64,000 bases of DNA from Alicycliphilus denitrificans K601. GTDB lineage: Bacteria; Pseudomonadota; Gammaproteobacteria; Burkholderiales; Burkholderiaceae_C. Below the pieces are notes generated by a model. That model saw nothing but the letters and a program-made list of their open reading frames with translations, searched no databases and was not told the origin of the DNA. The stretch is from NCBI RefSeq assembly GCF_000204645.1, contig NC_015422.1:2125001-2189000 (forward strand), read 5' to 3'. Positions 34,784-42,378 of the stretch are shown piece by piece. Every line of letters begins with the position of its first letter. The first letter of the stretch is position 1. Both the position numbers and the translations under genes were made by a program.

Positions 34784-35065
34784 TCAATCCGCTTGCCTGC
34801 GGCTATGGATAGCGCGCCCAGGCAACACGGGATGTTTCGCTGACTTCGGCTGCTCATCTGTGCGTATCACCTCCTTCTTTCTGCCTGCTTGGATCTGATC
34901 ATTGATCCATTGATCGATTTCACTTTGACGAAACCGCCACGTCCCGCCGACCTTGAAGGCCGGAATTTCCCCGTGCGCGGCGAGCCGGTAAAGCGTCCGC
35001 TTGCCGACCTTTAAGTAGGTAGCCAACTCGTCGAGTGTGAAGATCGCCTGCTGGCGCGCTGTCAT
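34784..35065 (-). CDS. HTH (excisionase/MerR-like) DNA-binding protein of the stress island
   Basis: The ATG at 35065 is chosen since the longer frame starts far upstream within the promoter. The sequence 'FTLDELATYLKVGKRTLYRL' then 'GEIPAFKVGGTWRFRQSEID' is a typical excisionase-family helix-turn-helix. The C-terminus is basic. In TLQC-type islands a gene named dna occupies this first place, so it is probably the island's regulator. An upstream promoter with two CTTGCAAG-like sites suggests autoregulation. Confidence 0.8.
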   Translation of the reverse strand: MTARQQAIFTLDELATYLKVGKRTLYRLAAHGEIPAFKVGGTWRFRQSEIDQWINDQIQAGRKKEVIRTDEQPKSAKHPVLPGRAIHSRRQAD

Positions 35066-35112
35066 ACCACCCCCACAAGTTCCGTCGTCACGCGGCCTCG
35101 CTCGAGGAAATT

Positions 35113-35158
35113 CTTGCAAGACTTTGCAAGATATTGCGCCTAACATGCCGAAAGTCAA
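35113..35158 (-). promoter_or_regulatory. stress island promoter with two TTGCAAGA repeats
   Basis: On the - strand TTGACT (35153-35158) and CAATAT (35131-35136) are 16 bp apart, a plausible sigma70 promoter. Just downstream are two direct copies of TTGCAAGA (35114-35121 and 35124-35131), ten base pairs apart and hence on one DNA face. The first is part of a perfect palindrome, CTTGCAAG (35113-35120). They could bind the HTH product. I see no clear sigma32 site, but cannot exclude one. Confidence 0.5.
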
Positions 35159-35292
35159 GAGTCAACATCCAGCGACCTGCTGGCCGATTGATGTGACTCA
35201 AATCTTCAAGGACGGTATGCCAGGGCGGGCCGGTCCGGCGCAGGGGACGGTGGGTTGATCGGGACCTTGCGGGCGCCGCCCACGGCCGCAGA

Positions 35293-35493
35293 TCAAACAC
35301 CGATCCTCACGTTGTAACCGAGCGCCCGCAGCCCCTTGCTCGTGCGCATGTTCCTTGGCGGAAACTCGTCTGGGCGCGCCCAGCCGACGATTTCCCCGAG
35401 ACTGCTCAGGCCAATGTGCGGAATGGCCCAGTCGTCGCTGCGGATCGCGTTACCCAAGAAGCCCAGTGGCAGCGCAGGACGATTTTGGCCAAA
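35293..35493 (-). pseudogene. C-terminal gene remnant beside the direct repeat (66 codons)
   Basis: The - strand frame reads a protein-like sequence including 'DDWAIPHIGLSSLGEIVGWA' and 'EFPPRNMRTSKGLRALGYNV', ending in a natural stop. Upstream it is closed by a stop at 35494-35496 with no start codon. Composition and the conserved look suggest a true coding remnant. I do not recognise the family. It lies 52 bp left of the direct repeat, so it may be the leftover of a gene cut when an island was lost or joined. The remaining ~200 bp on its left (35066-35292) hold only the promoter. Confidence 0.45.
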
Positions 35494-35545
35494 TCATCGA
35501 ATCCACGTCCTCAAGGCCAAGGCGTTACTATTTAGTTCGGATTAC

Positions 35546-35577
35546 GGACGCGGGTTCGGTTCCGTGTTCCACCACCA
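35546..35577 (+). repeat. direct repeat copy 1, tmRNA 3'-end-like (putative att)
   Basis: This 32-bp sequence begins GGACGCGGGTTC and ends TTCCACCACCA. The second copy at 49772-49803 is identical at 30 of 32 bases. GGACGCGGGTTC is the conserved start of the T-arm in tmRNA, and the CCA end fits an acceptor stem, but no tmRNA body lies upstream here. It is probably an attachment-site copy left by island integration. A terminator follows 9 bp later. Confidence 0.55.
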
Positions 35578-35586
35578 TTATTGAAG

Positions 35587-35614
35587 CCCCAACCGTTCTC
35601 GGTTGGGGTTTTTT
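35587..35614 (+). terminator. rho-independent terminator after direct repeat 1
   Basis: An 8-bp perfect stem, CCCCAACC/GGTTGGGG, with a 6-nt loop is followed by six T. It resembles the terminator of a stable RNA gene. The next ~190 bases up to the SRAP gene hold no feature I can support. Confidence 0.75.
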
Positions 35615-35804
35615 CTTGGCCGTTCCCCGCGTGTTTGCTGTGTTTTGGGGCATCACCCTTCGGACGCGGACGCGGCCGGTTCGCGCCGTCAGGCTCTCTG
35701 ACGCCTCTCTCTTCTCTGTTTTTCTCTGGTGTCCGTGGAGTGCGCCAAAGGCGACTTCCTTGCGCCACAAGGGTTTGGAGACGGTTGGTTGTGGTTGGAG
35801 ACTG

Positions 35805-36476
35805 CTACAGCAGCGAGGAATGCGACGCCGCCGAAACGGGCCCCGTATCGAACGTTTCCACAGGTGCGAGCCGCAGCAGGCTCTGTGCCTCGTCCACCGT
35901 GCCGCGCAGCCACTGCTCGACGTCGTCCGCATCGATGGGGATCACCGACCGCTTGTCCTGCGCATCCGGTAGCAGGTCGGGCTCGGGTTTGTGCATCCGG
36001 CGCATCAGCGGGTGTGCGTCGGCGTTGAGGGTGAGCATCGTGTAGCTCTCGACCAGTTCGCCCGTCGCCTTGTCCGCCCAGGTGTTCCAAAGACCCGCCA
36101 GACCCCAGGGTGCGCCGTCGACGCGGCGGAACCGCCACCAGACGTTCTTGCCCGTCTCCCAACACGGTTCATCGAAAGACACGGCGGGAATGATGCAGCG
36201 CTGCCCGCGCTTCCACGGGTCGCGGAAGGTGGGCTTGGCGGCCAGCTCTTCGGACCGGGCGTTGTTTGTCGAATACGGCAGCTTGGCCATCTTGGCAAAG
36301 AACGGGATCAGGCCCCATTGGCCGACGACCAGCGCCCGCGCGCCGCCCTCGGCGCGGATGAAGGGGCCGGGCGCGCGCGGGTGGATGCTGGCCGCCCACA
36401 CGCTGGGCTGGCTGGCCCTGGCTTGCCAGTGGCGCTCGATGGCGGCCGGGTCGGGGGCGACGTAGCGGTTGCACAT
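35805..36476 (-). CDS. SRAP (HMCES/YedK) family abasic-site processing protein
   Basis: The ATG at 36476 gives 'MCNRYVAPDP': Cys2, exposed after Met removal, is the residue that crosslinks to abasic sites in single-stranded DNA. The other conserved elements are present: 'STNNARSEEL' with the Asn, and 'ADAHPLMRRMHK' with the active-site His, plus the Trp-rich core ('QWGLIPFF', 'WRFRRVDG'). Length is 223 aa, normal for the family. It protects forks from abasic lesions. The gene is divergent from umuDC, 45 bp from a LexA box, which could control both. Confidence 0.88.
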   Translation of the reverse strand: MCNRYVAPDPAAIERHWQARASQPSVWAASIHPRAPGPFIRAEGGARALVVGQWGLIPFFAKMAKLPYSTNNARSEELAAKPTFRDPWKRGQRCIIPAVSFDEPCWETGKNVWWRFRRVDGAPWGLAGLWNTWADKATGELVESYTMLTLNADAHPLMRRMHKPEPDLLPDAQDKRSVIPIDADDVEQWLRGTVDEAQSLLRLAPVETFDTGPVSAASHSSLL

Positions 36477-36521
36477 GGGCGGATTGTGGGACCTGGCAGG
36501 CGTCTGGCGGTCGTGGTCAAA

Positions 36522-36541
36522 TACTGTTGTTATGCACAGTA
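36522..36541 (+). promoter_or_regulatory. LexA (SOS) box over the umuD start
   Basis: The 20-bp site TACTGTTGTTATGCACAGTA matches the consensus CTGT-N8-ACAG exactly, with the flanking TA on each side. It overlaps the umuD ATG at 36532, and the divergent SRAP gene starts 45 bp away. Repression of umuDC by LexA is expected, and SRAP may be co-regulated. Confidence 0.85.
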
Positions 36542-37017
36542 TCAAAGCCCACCCCACCGACACCCGTGCCCGCCTGCTGGGGCCGGCGCAGATCGACGCC
36601 CATGTGCTGCGGCTGCCCGTGGGTGCGGTGCACGTTGCGCTGGGCTTTCCGTCGCCCGCAGAAGACTTTGAGGATGACCGGGTCGATCTGAACGAGATGC
36701 TGGTGCGCAATCCGCCCGCGACGTTTTTGTATCGAGCCGAGGGCTGGTCAATGATCCAGGCCGGCATCTGCGACGGCGACGTGCTGGTCGTGGACCGGAG
36801 CGTCCGGCCGCAGCACGGCGACGTGGTGATTGCGATGTGGGACGGCAACGCCCCCGTGTGCAAAGTGCTGCACGTGTGCGGCGATCACGTGGAGCTGCAC
36901 GGGCGCAACCCGGCCATCGCATCGATCGTGCTGCCGCCCGACACCGAGGTCGAGATTTTTGCGGTGGTGGGCGTGGCCCGGCAGATGCGGCGCGAGCACG
37001 GGCGCGTGGGGCGGTGA
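36532..37017 (+). CDS. umuD: UmuD-like SOS mutagenesis protein
   Basis: This is the accessory subunit of DNA polymerase V, self-cleaved with RecA help. The catalytic Ser73 lies in '[11 protein letters not shown]' and Lys111 in 'VCKVLHV'; the fold-defining '[20 protein letters not shown]' stretch is present. The expected cleavage region is '[11 protein letters not shown]', so the scissile bond would be Leu37-Gly38 rather than the Cys-Gly of E. coli UmuD or Ala-Gly of LexA. The protein has about 13 extra N-terminal residues. The ATG at 36532 lies inside the LexA box, so the transcript leader must be very short. The stop overlaps the umuC ATG by one base. Confidence 0.88.
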   Translation: MHSIKAHPTDTRARLLGPAQIDAHVLRLPVGAVHVALGFPSPAEDFEDDRVDLNEMLVRNPPATFLYRAEGWSMIQAGICDGDVLVVDRSVRPQHGDVVIAMWDGNAPVCKVLHVCGDHVELHGRNPAIASIVLPPDTEVEIFAVVGVARQMRREHGRVGR

Positions 37018-38303
37018 TGTTTGCGCTGATCGACGGCAACAACTTTTATGCGAGCTGCGAGCGGGTTTTCCAGCCCGAGCTGCGCGGGCGGCCCCTTGTC
37101 GTGCTATCCAACAACGACGGCTGTGCCATCGCCCGCAGTGACGAAGCCAAGGCCCTGGGCGTGAAGATGGGCCAGGCCATCCACCAGGTGGCGCCAGACG
37201 TGCGCAAGCAACTGGCCGTCCGGTCGGCCAATTTTGCGCTGTACGGCGACATGAGCGCGCGGGTGCTGGCCATCCTGCGCGACGCGGCGCCGCGTGTGGA
37301 GCCGTACAGCATCGACGAGTCGTTTCTCGACCTGACCGGCATGCGGGATCGTGAAGCGTTTGCCCGCGAGCTGCACGAGCGCGTGCATCGCTGGACGGGT
37401 ATCCCCAACTGCGTTGGCATCGGCGCGACCAAGACGCTGGCCAAGCTCGGCAATTTCGTGGCCAAGAGCTCAGTCCGCAAACCTGGCAGTTATCCGGCGT
37501 CGCTCAGCGGCGTGGCCGATCTGGCGGCGCTGTCGCCGCAGGCCCTGGCCGAGGTGCTCACCGCCACGCCCGTGGGCGAACTGTGGGGCGTTGGGCCGCG
37601 CTGGTCGGCACGGCTGCGTGAACTGGGCATAGCGACGGCGCTGCAACTGCGTGATGCGCAGCGCGACCTGATTCTAGAGAGGTTCGGCGTGGTGCTCTCG
37701 CGCACCCAGCGTGAGCTGTCGGGCGATCCTTGCCTTGCGTTGGAGGAAGTAGAACCCGACCGCCAACAAATCATGGTCAGTCGATCCTTCGGCGAGCGCG
37801 TCGAGAATCACCAGTCCATCAGCGAGGCCTTCGCCACATTCGCCGTGCGCGCCTGCGAGAAGTTGCGCGCTCGTGGCCTCGTGACCGGCGCTATCGGCAT
37901 CTTCGCCAACACCGACCACTTCCGCCTCGAGCTGCGCCAGCACCATCCGCAACGCACGACCGATCTACCGCGCGCCACCAGCGATACCCGCGTAGTGCTC
38001 GACACCCTGCGTCGGATGCAGCGGGGCTTCCTCAAGGACGGATTCGCGTACAAGAAGGCCGGTGTGTGGTTGATGGATTTGGGCCGCCCCGAACAGATTC
38101 AGCCTGATCTCTTCGCGCCGAGCACCATCGGCAACGACAAGCTGATGTCCGCGATGGACGCGATCAACCGACGCTACGGGCGCGGCACCGTGGGCTTGGG
38201 TGCAACCGGCTGGCGGGAACGTCCACAGTGGGGTATGCGGCAGGCAAACCTCTCGCTGCACTTCACCACGTCATTGCGCGACCTGCCGCGCGCGCATTGT
38301 TAA
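37017..38303 (+). CDS. umuC: UmuC, catalytic subunit of DNA polymerase V
   Basis: This is a Y-family translesion polymerase. The N-terminal catalytic motifs '[18 protein letters not shown]' (Asp6) and '[12 protein letters not shown]' (Asp/Glu pair) are intact. The thumb and little-finger regions follow with '[14 protein letters not shown]' and '[12 protein letters not shown]'. Length is 428 aa, normal for UmuC. The start overlaps the umuD stop. Its stop overlaps by 4 bp the end of the convergent HTH gene at 38300. Confidence 0.93.
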   Translation: MFALIDGNNFYASCERVFQPELRGRPLVVLSNNDGCAIARSDEAKALGVKMGQAIHQVAPDVRKQLAVRSANFALYGDMSARVLAILRDAAPRVEPYSIDESFLDLTGMRDREAFARELHERVHRWTGIPNCVGIGATKTLAKLGNFVAKSSVRKPGSYPASLSGVADLAALSPQALAEVLTATPVGELWGVGPRWSARLRELGIATALQLRDAQRDLILERFGVVLSRTQRELSGDPCLALEEVEPDRQQIMVSRSFGERVENHQSISEAFATFAVRACEKLRARGLVTGAIGIFANTDHFRLELRQHHPQRTTDLPRATSDTRVVLDTLRRMQRGFLKDGFAYKKAGVWLMDLGRPEQIQPDLFAPSTIGNDKLMSAMDAINRRYGRGTVGLGATGWRERPQWGMRQANLSLHFTTSLRDLPRAHC

Positions 38304-38764
38304 GGCAGCAGGCGCACCTGCTCACGCCAGCCATACGGCCACGGGCGGCCGAGCACTTTCTCGACGGTGAGGCCGGGTTGACCGACCAGCTTCTCGACGA
38401 CGTCAGGAGCCAGCAGCGTCAGGCGCATCAACCGATGCACCTGCGAGCTGTCGATGCCTTCGGCCTCGGCGATCTCGGCCACGGATGCCGCGCGCTGCTC
38501 GTCCAGCAAGCGCTGCCAGTGATGCGCCAGCCCCAGGGCGCGCATCATCGGAGTGTCCCGCGCGGCGGCGCGCGTCTGCCGTTCCGCTTCGGCCTGCTCC
38601 CTGAAAGCCTGCGGCGCGTCCAGCGGCGTGATGACTTCCTTCTTTACGCCGCGCTGCACCAGCCGCCACGGCACGAAAGTTTCCAGCTTCACGCCGCCCG
38701 CAGGCGACGGCAGGTGCCGAACGATGGATTCGCCCTCAAAGCGACCTCGGTGTTTCTTGCTCAT
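38300..38764 (-). CDS. HTH protein of the recombinase module, paralogue B (154 aa)
   Basis: The central part reads '[20 protein letters not shown]' then '[20 protein letters not shown]' and '[15 protein letters not shown]', a ParB/resolvase-like helix-turn-helix. The N-terminal '[20 protein letters not shown]' matches the neighbour at 38761-39147, so the two are paralogues. It has no catalytic motif. It is the last gene of a five-gene - strand module ending in convergent overlap with umuC, and its ATG overlaps the preceding stop. It is likely a DNA-binding partner or regulator of the recombinase. Confidence 0.65.
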   Translation of the reverse strand: MSKKHRGRFEGESIVRHLPSPAGGVKLETFVPWRLVQRGVKKEVITPLDAPQAFREQAEAERQTRAAARDTPMMRALGLAHHWQRLLDEQRAASVAEIAEAEGIDSSQVHRLMRLTLLAPDVVEKLVGQPGLTVEKVLGRPWPYGWREQVRLLP

Positions 38765-39147
38765 GCCGGGCCCTCGAAGCCGCGCACGATGGCTCGCTGC
38801 GCCTCCCAGTCCACCGGAAGCGGGTGACGCTGGAACCAGATCAGGCTCATCCGGCGCGGCTGTCGCCCAGCCATCAGTTGCTCGATGATGTCCGGCGCGA
38901 GCAAGGTCAGGCGCAGCAGCTCGTTGATCACCGACTGATGCAGCCCTTCCGAGCGTGCGATGGCCGAGCCGCTTTCCATCTCCCCGGTATCGAGCAGGCG
39001 CTGCCAGTGGAAGGCGCGCCCCACGCCTTCGATCAGGGCGCTGTCGTGAGCCTCGCGTTCTTCAACCACCGGGTGCTGGACGAGGCGTTGTACGCCCCGG
39101 CGGCGCAGCGTCATCGGCACGAAGGTTTCCAGTTGGCCGTCCTTCAC
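38761..39147 (-). CDS. HTH protein of the recombinase module, paralogue A (128 aa)
   Basis: The GTG at 39147 is chosen: GGAGG is seven bases upstream and GTGA overlaps the recombinase stop. The sequence 'LETFVPMTLRRRGVQRLVQH' then 'GRAFHWQRLLDTGEMESGSA' and '[20 protein letters not shown]' parallels the next gene. The repeated layout suggests duplication and perhaps a heterodimer. Function unknown; DNA binding is inferred from the HTH-like core. Confidence 0.65.
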   Translation of the reverse strand: MKDGQLETFVPMTLRRRGVQRLVQHPVVEEREAHDSALIEGVGRAFHWQRLLDTGEMESGSAIARSEGLHQSVINELLRLTLLAPDIIEQLMAGRQPRRMSLIWFQRHPLPVDWEAQRAIVRGFEGPA

Positions 39148-40523
39148 GCTTCCACCTCCAGCAGTTCCGCGCCGACACCGCGTGGCGCGAACTCGCCGAT
39201 CAAGGTGTCCCAACCCAGTTCACGCCACCTCACCCGGATGCCCTGCATCTCGTCGGTGTGGACGAGATCGACGCGTTCGATCATCAGGTTGGCTACGCGA
39301 TGGCGTTCGACCGGGAACAACTGATCCCACACATCGTTGAGCCGCGCCATCGCCATCACCGTGCTAGCCTCGTCGACCTGCCCGCCGTTGTTCTGGATGT
39401 GGCGCACCACCGAGGCGATGGATTCGGGGCTGGTCAGCACGGTGCGGATCTGCGCCACGACGGCCGCCTCGATCTCAGCAGCAGGCAGACGTTCGTAGCT
39501 CTTGCCCGGCGCGCCGAACCGGCTCTCCGACTTGGAGACGTAGTACTGGTACTTGCGCCCGTTCTTGCGCGAGTAGGTCGGGTACATCCGTTCGCCCGAG
39601 GGCGCGTAGAGCAAGCCGCGCAGCAGTGCGTCGTTGCGCGACCTGATCTTGGTGTCCACGCCGCGCTCGTGGCTGTTGCGCGCCAGCACTGCGTGAACCT
39701 TGTCCCATAGCTCTTGCTCGATGATCGGCTGGTGCGCGCCCGGATACCACGTGCCCCGGTTCGATAGCTCGCCAAGGTAGATGCGGTTGCGCAGCACCTT
39801 GTGGATGTACTTCTTGTCGATGCGCGTTCCGGTACGCACGCGCCCGTCCTGCGTTGTCCACGCCTTGGTGGTGACGCCTTCGTCGGACAGGCGCGCGGCG
39901 ATCTGCGTCGGCGAGCCGATGGTCAGCATCTCTTCGAACATTCGCCGCACCACGGCGGCCTCGTCCTTGTTGATCACCAGTAGGCGGTTGACCACGTCGT
40001 AGCCGATGGTGGGCACGCCGCCCATCCACATTCCCTTCTTCTTGGCGGCGGCGATCTTGTCGCGGATGCGCTCGCCGGTGACCTCGCGCTCGAACTGCGC
40101 GAAGGACAGCAGGATGTTGAGCGTCAGCCGCCCCATCGATGTAGTGGTGTTGAACTGCTGCGTGACCGAGACGAAGGACACCGACTGGCGCTCGAACACG
40201 TCGACCATCTTGGAGAAGTCGGTGAGGCTGCGCGTCAGGCGGTCGATCTTGTAGACGACCACGATGTCGATGCGCCCGTCCTGGATGTCGGCCAGCAGCC
40301 GCTTCAAGGCCGGGCGCTCGGTGTTGCCGCCGGAGAAGCCGGGGTCGTCGTAGTCGTCGGCGACCGGAATCCAGCCCTCGGCGCGCTGACTGACGATGTA
40401 GGCGTGGCCCGCTTCCTTCTGCGCGTCGATGGAGTTGAATTCCTGATCGAGACGCTCGTCTGAGGACACGCGGCAGTAGACGGCGCAGCGTTTGCGCGCC
40501 TTGGGTGAGGCAGTCTCGGCCAT
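39144..40523 (-). CDS. serine recombinase (resolvase/large serine integrase family, 459 aa)
   Basis: The catalytic N-terminal domain is complete: 'CAVYCRVSSDERLDQEFNSI' holds the nucleophile Ser, and 'VYKIDRLTRSLTDF' the conserved Arg residues. A 'Recombinase' domain follows ('IGYDVVNRLLVINKDEAAVV', 'HKVLRNRIYLGELSN') and a C-terminal basic region. It is longer than a resolvase and shorter than phage integrases. Proteins of this size with DUF2924 partners occur in many proteobacterial elements. It probably inserts or excises the region. It overlaps DUF2924 by one base. Confidence 0.88.
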   Translation of the reverse strand: MAETASPKARKRCAVYCRVSSDERLDQEFNSIDAQKEAGHAYIVSQRAEGWIPVADDYDDPGFSGGNTERPALKRLLADIQDGRIDIVVVYKIDRLTRSLTDFSKMVDVFERQSVSFVSVTQQFNTTTSMGRLTLNILLSFAQFEREVTGERIRDKIAAAKKKGMWMGGVPTIGYDVVNRLLVINKDEAAVVRRMFEEMLTIGSPTQIAARLSDEGVTTKAWTTQDGRVRTGTRIDKKYIHKVLRNRIYLGELSNRGTWYPGAHQPIIEQELWDKVHAVLARNSHERGVDTKIRSRNDALLRGLLYAPSGERMYPTYSRKNGRKYQYYVSKSESRFGAPGKSYERLPAAEIEAAVVAQIRTVLTSPESIASVVRHIQNNGGQVDEASTVMAMARLNDVWDQLFPVERHRVANLMIERVDLVHTDEMQGIRVRWRELGWDTLIGEFAPRGVGAELLEVEA

Positions 40524-40969
40524 CAGTTGCCTCCCTTCAGCAGGCCGAAGAATTCCGGCCCGCTGCGGTGCTGCCCGGTGATCTGGCGGGCCACGGCGGT
40601 CAGGCTCTTGAAGCAGCGGCCCTCGTACTCAAACAGACCTTCGGCGGTCACGGTTACGCGGTGATCGCGCGTTGCCCATTCGCGCAGCAGCACCGTGCCC
40701 GGCGCGAAGTTGAGGGCGCGCGGTTTGGCGCGCAGCTTGATCCGGGAATGCTTGGCTCCGATGGCCTCCAAACGCTGGCGGGTCTCCGCCGCGAGGCCGC
40801 CGAAGGCCTGCTCCTGCAGCTTGTAGGCAAAGCGTGATTCGACATGGGTGCGGTTCGGGTGCGGTGGGCGGCGCTCGAAGTAGCGATCCCACAGCGTCCA
40901 GAGTTCGGCCATCGGCAGATGGCCCAGATCGGAGATCTGCGCCGCGATGGATGATGGGTTTTCGTTCAT
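40523..40969 (-). CDS. DUF2924 family protein (148 aa)
   Basis: The ATG at 40969 has GGAGAAG upstream. The conserved region contains 'MAELWTLWDRYFERRPPHPN' then 'FAYKLQEQAFGGLAAETRQR' and 'GTVLLREWATRDHRVTVTAE' followed by 'GRCFKSLTAVARQITGQHRS', the DUF2924 pattern. It is invariably found beside serine recombinases, so it is probably a recombination directionality factor or DNA-binding accessory. The molecular role is not established. Confidence 0.8.
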   Translation of the reverse strand: MNENPSSIAAQISDLGHLPMAELWTLWDRYFERRPPHPNRTHVESRFAYKLQEQAFGGLAAETRQRLEAIGAKHSRIKLRAKPRALNFAPGTVLLREWATRDHRVTVTAEGLFEYEGRCFKSLTAVARQITGQHRSGPEFFGLLKGGN

Positions 40970-41160
40970 GACAACTTCTCCGGTTGAGAGGGGGTTGCAT
41001 GAACGCGCTGGTCGGGCAGGAAGCCAAGGCGAACCGCACCCTCTGTCGCTTCCGGCGCAACGAGGGTGCGGACGATGGCCGCCGCGAGGATGGAGGAGAC
41101 CTCCGCCGCGCGGGCGGCCGGGGTCATTTCGGATGGGGATGGCAGTTCGATGGTCGTCAT
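40966..41160 (-). CDS. small protein upstream of DUF2924 (64 aa)
   Basis: The ATG at 41160 is used; the stop overlaps the DUF2924 start (ATGA). The sequence is helical, with 'SEMTPAARAAEVSSILAAAI'. It has no membrane segment or recognised motif. Tight coupling to the recombinase module makes it a real gene. It begins the five-gene operon, 179 bp from the divergent XRE gene. Confidence 0.5.
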   Translation of the reverse strand: MTTIELPSPSEMTPAARAAEVSSILAAAIVRTLVAPEATEGAVRLGFLPDQRVHATPSQPEKLS

Positions 41161-41260
41161 GGCAGTTCCGGGAATTGCAATGCCTGAGATCGTCGGCCGG
41201 AACGTCCGAAAGGGATGGCAACGTAGGGCAATCCGAGCCATCGGCATTAAATCTGTTGCG

Positions 41261-41303
41261 CGTTTACGAAACGATTGACAGCGCAGCTTGCGACACCTAG
41301 AAT
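41261..41303 (+). promoter_or_regulatory. promoter for the XRE gene with flanking palindrome
   Basis: TTGACA (41275-41280) and TAGAAT (41298-41303) are 17 bp apart, a strong sigma70 promoter pointing to the XRE gene at 41340. A short inverted repeat CGTTT-ACG-AAACG (41261-41273) lies just before the -35 box and could be an XRE operator, also serving the divergent recombinase module. Confidence 0.6.
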
Positions 41304-41339
41304 TTGATCGTTAACCAATCACGCAACCAGGTCACAACC

Positions 41340-41618
41340 ATGTCCTTCGGACAATTCATCCGCAAGACGCGCGAGGCGAAAGAAATTCAGATGAATGACT
41401 TCGCGCGGCAGCTGGAGATATCGCCAGCCTACTGGTCGCGCATTGAGCGCGACATGGAAAAACCGCCCAAGGACGAGCTGATCCGCAAGGCGGCCGAGAT
41501 TCTCGGCATCAGTGCTGACGACGCCTTCGTCGAAGCCAGCCGTCTGCCGCCCGACATCCGCGACGATGTTGGCAATTTGGTTCGGATGTACCGCCGGAAT
41601 GTGACGGAGAAGAAGTGA
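41340..41618 (+). CDS. XRE-family transcriptional regulator
   Basis: The helix-turn-helix is 'FGQFIRKTREAKEIQMNDFA' then 'LEISPAYWSRIERDMEKPPK', followed by a helical C-terminus. At 92 aa it is a short XRE regulator. The stop is followed directly by the ATG of a broken ImmA/IrrE-like gene, so the pair was likely a phage/ICE-type repressor and anti-repressor protease. It divides the divergent recombinase module from the IS-disrupted segment. Confidence 0.8.
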   Translation: MSFGQFIRKTREAKEIQMNDFARQLEISPAYWSRIERDMEKPPKDELIRKAAEILGISADDAFVEASRLPPDIRDDVGNLVRMYRRNVTEKK

Positions 41619-41818
41619 ATGGCGGTACTGACTCTCGACTACCGGTGCTGCAACCGGAAGCTCCCCTTGTACATCAAGCACGCTGAGGTCGAGCGCATCG
41701 CCGCGACCGCACGCCAGCAACTGGTCGTGGACAGCATCGATTCCGTTTCATTCGACGCGCTGCGTCAGATCTCCGGCCTGAAGATCAACGGCATCGACTT
41801 TGCCCTGGAGGTCAGCAC
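41619..41818 (+). pseudogene. ImmA/IrrE-like gene, truncated by an IS21 element
   Basis: The ATG directly follows the XRE stop. The first ~66 codons ('LDYRCCNRKLPLYIKHAEVE', then 'SVSFDALRQISGLKINGIDF') look like the N-terminus of a protein partner of XRE regulators, probably the metallopeptidase ImmA/IrrE class. At 41819 it enters an IS21-type terminus, and the HExxH core is missing. The frame runs on to 41882 with IS-derived residues. The family call is tentative since the catalytic part is absent. Confidence 0.5.
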
Positions 41819-42004
41819 TGTTGATTTCCACGCAAAGCTGACCCACCATTTCCATCGAATCTTGACCCACCCTGGTTCGTGAGCTTCACGCTCACGTTGT
41901 GGATAAGTTCTTGGTCGCCTTCTCCTTCTTGGTGGTCTGTGGTGGTTGCTGTGCGGAGCTATTCTTGAACCGGTAGCTGTCATTGCCGGTCTCAAGAATA
42001 TGGC
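41819..42004. mobile_element. IS21-family end with C-terminal istB remnant
   Basis: The end begins TGTTGATTTCC and contains two related TGACCCACC sites, as in IS21 ends. On the - strand the frame ending at 41892 reads 'HILETGNDSYRFKNSSAQQP' and then a Lys-rich tail, like the C-terminus of IstB. The remnant stops at 42004 where the IS3-family element begins. No IS21 continuation is seen on the far side, so a deletion went with the second insertion. Confidence 0.6.
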
Positions 42005-42054
42005 TGAACAGCCCCGGATTTCGAGGAGGCACCAACTCTTGAGAAGATGGAGCC

Positions 42055-42378
42055 ATGAACAAGTCACCGAAGTTCTCCCCGGAAGTCCGCGAGCGCGCCG
42101 TTCGCATGGTGCAGGAGCACCGAGCCGACTACCCGTCGCTGTGGGCAGCCATTGAATCGATTGCGCCCAAGATTGGCTGCGTGCCGCAGACCTTGAATGA
42201 CTGGGTCAAGAAGGCCGAGGTCGACAGCGGCCAGCGCCCCGGCACCACCACGGCAGACGCCCAGCGCATCAAGGAACTGGAGCGTGAGGTCAAAGAGCTG
42301 CGCCGGGCCAACGACATCCTGAAGACGGCCAGCGCGTTTTTCGCGCAGGCGGAGCTCGACCGCCGATTGAAGTCTTGA
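42055..42378 (+). CDS. IS3-family transposase OrfA
   Basis: This is the helix-turn-helix protein of IS3 elements: '[20 protein letters not shown]' then '[20 protein letters not shown]', followed by a leucine-zipper-like helix ('[20 protein letters not shown]'). At 107 aa the length is normal. The stop overlaps the start of orfB in the -1 frame; production of a fused OrfAB by frameshifting is expected. Confidence 0.88.
   Translation: MNKSPKFSPEVRERAVRMVQEHRADYPSLWAAIESIAPKIGCVPQTLNDWVKKAEVDSGQRPGTTTADAQRIKELEREVKELRRANDILKTASAFFAQAELDRRLKS

Noticed and set aside
35520..35620. Complete tmRNA or tRNA gene at the direct repeat
   Set aside because: Only the 3'-like 32 bases are present; no acceptor 5' strand, D-arm or tmRNA body is found upstream, and position 58 of the T-loop would be G instead of A.
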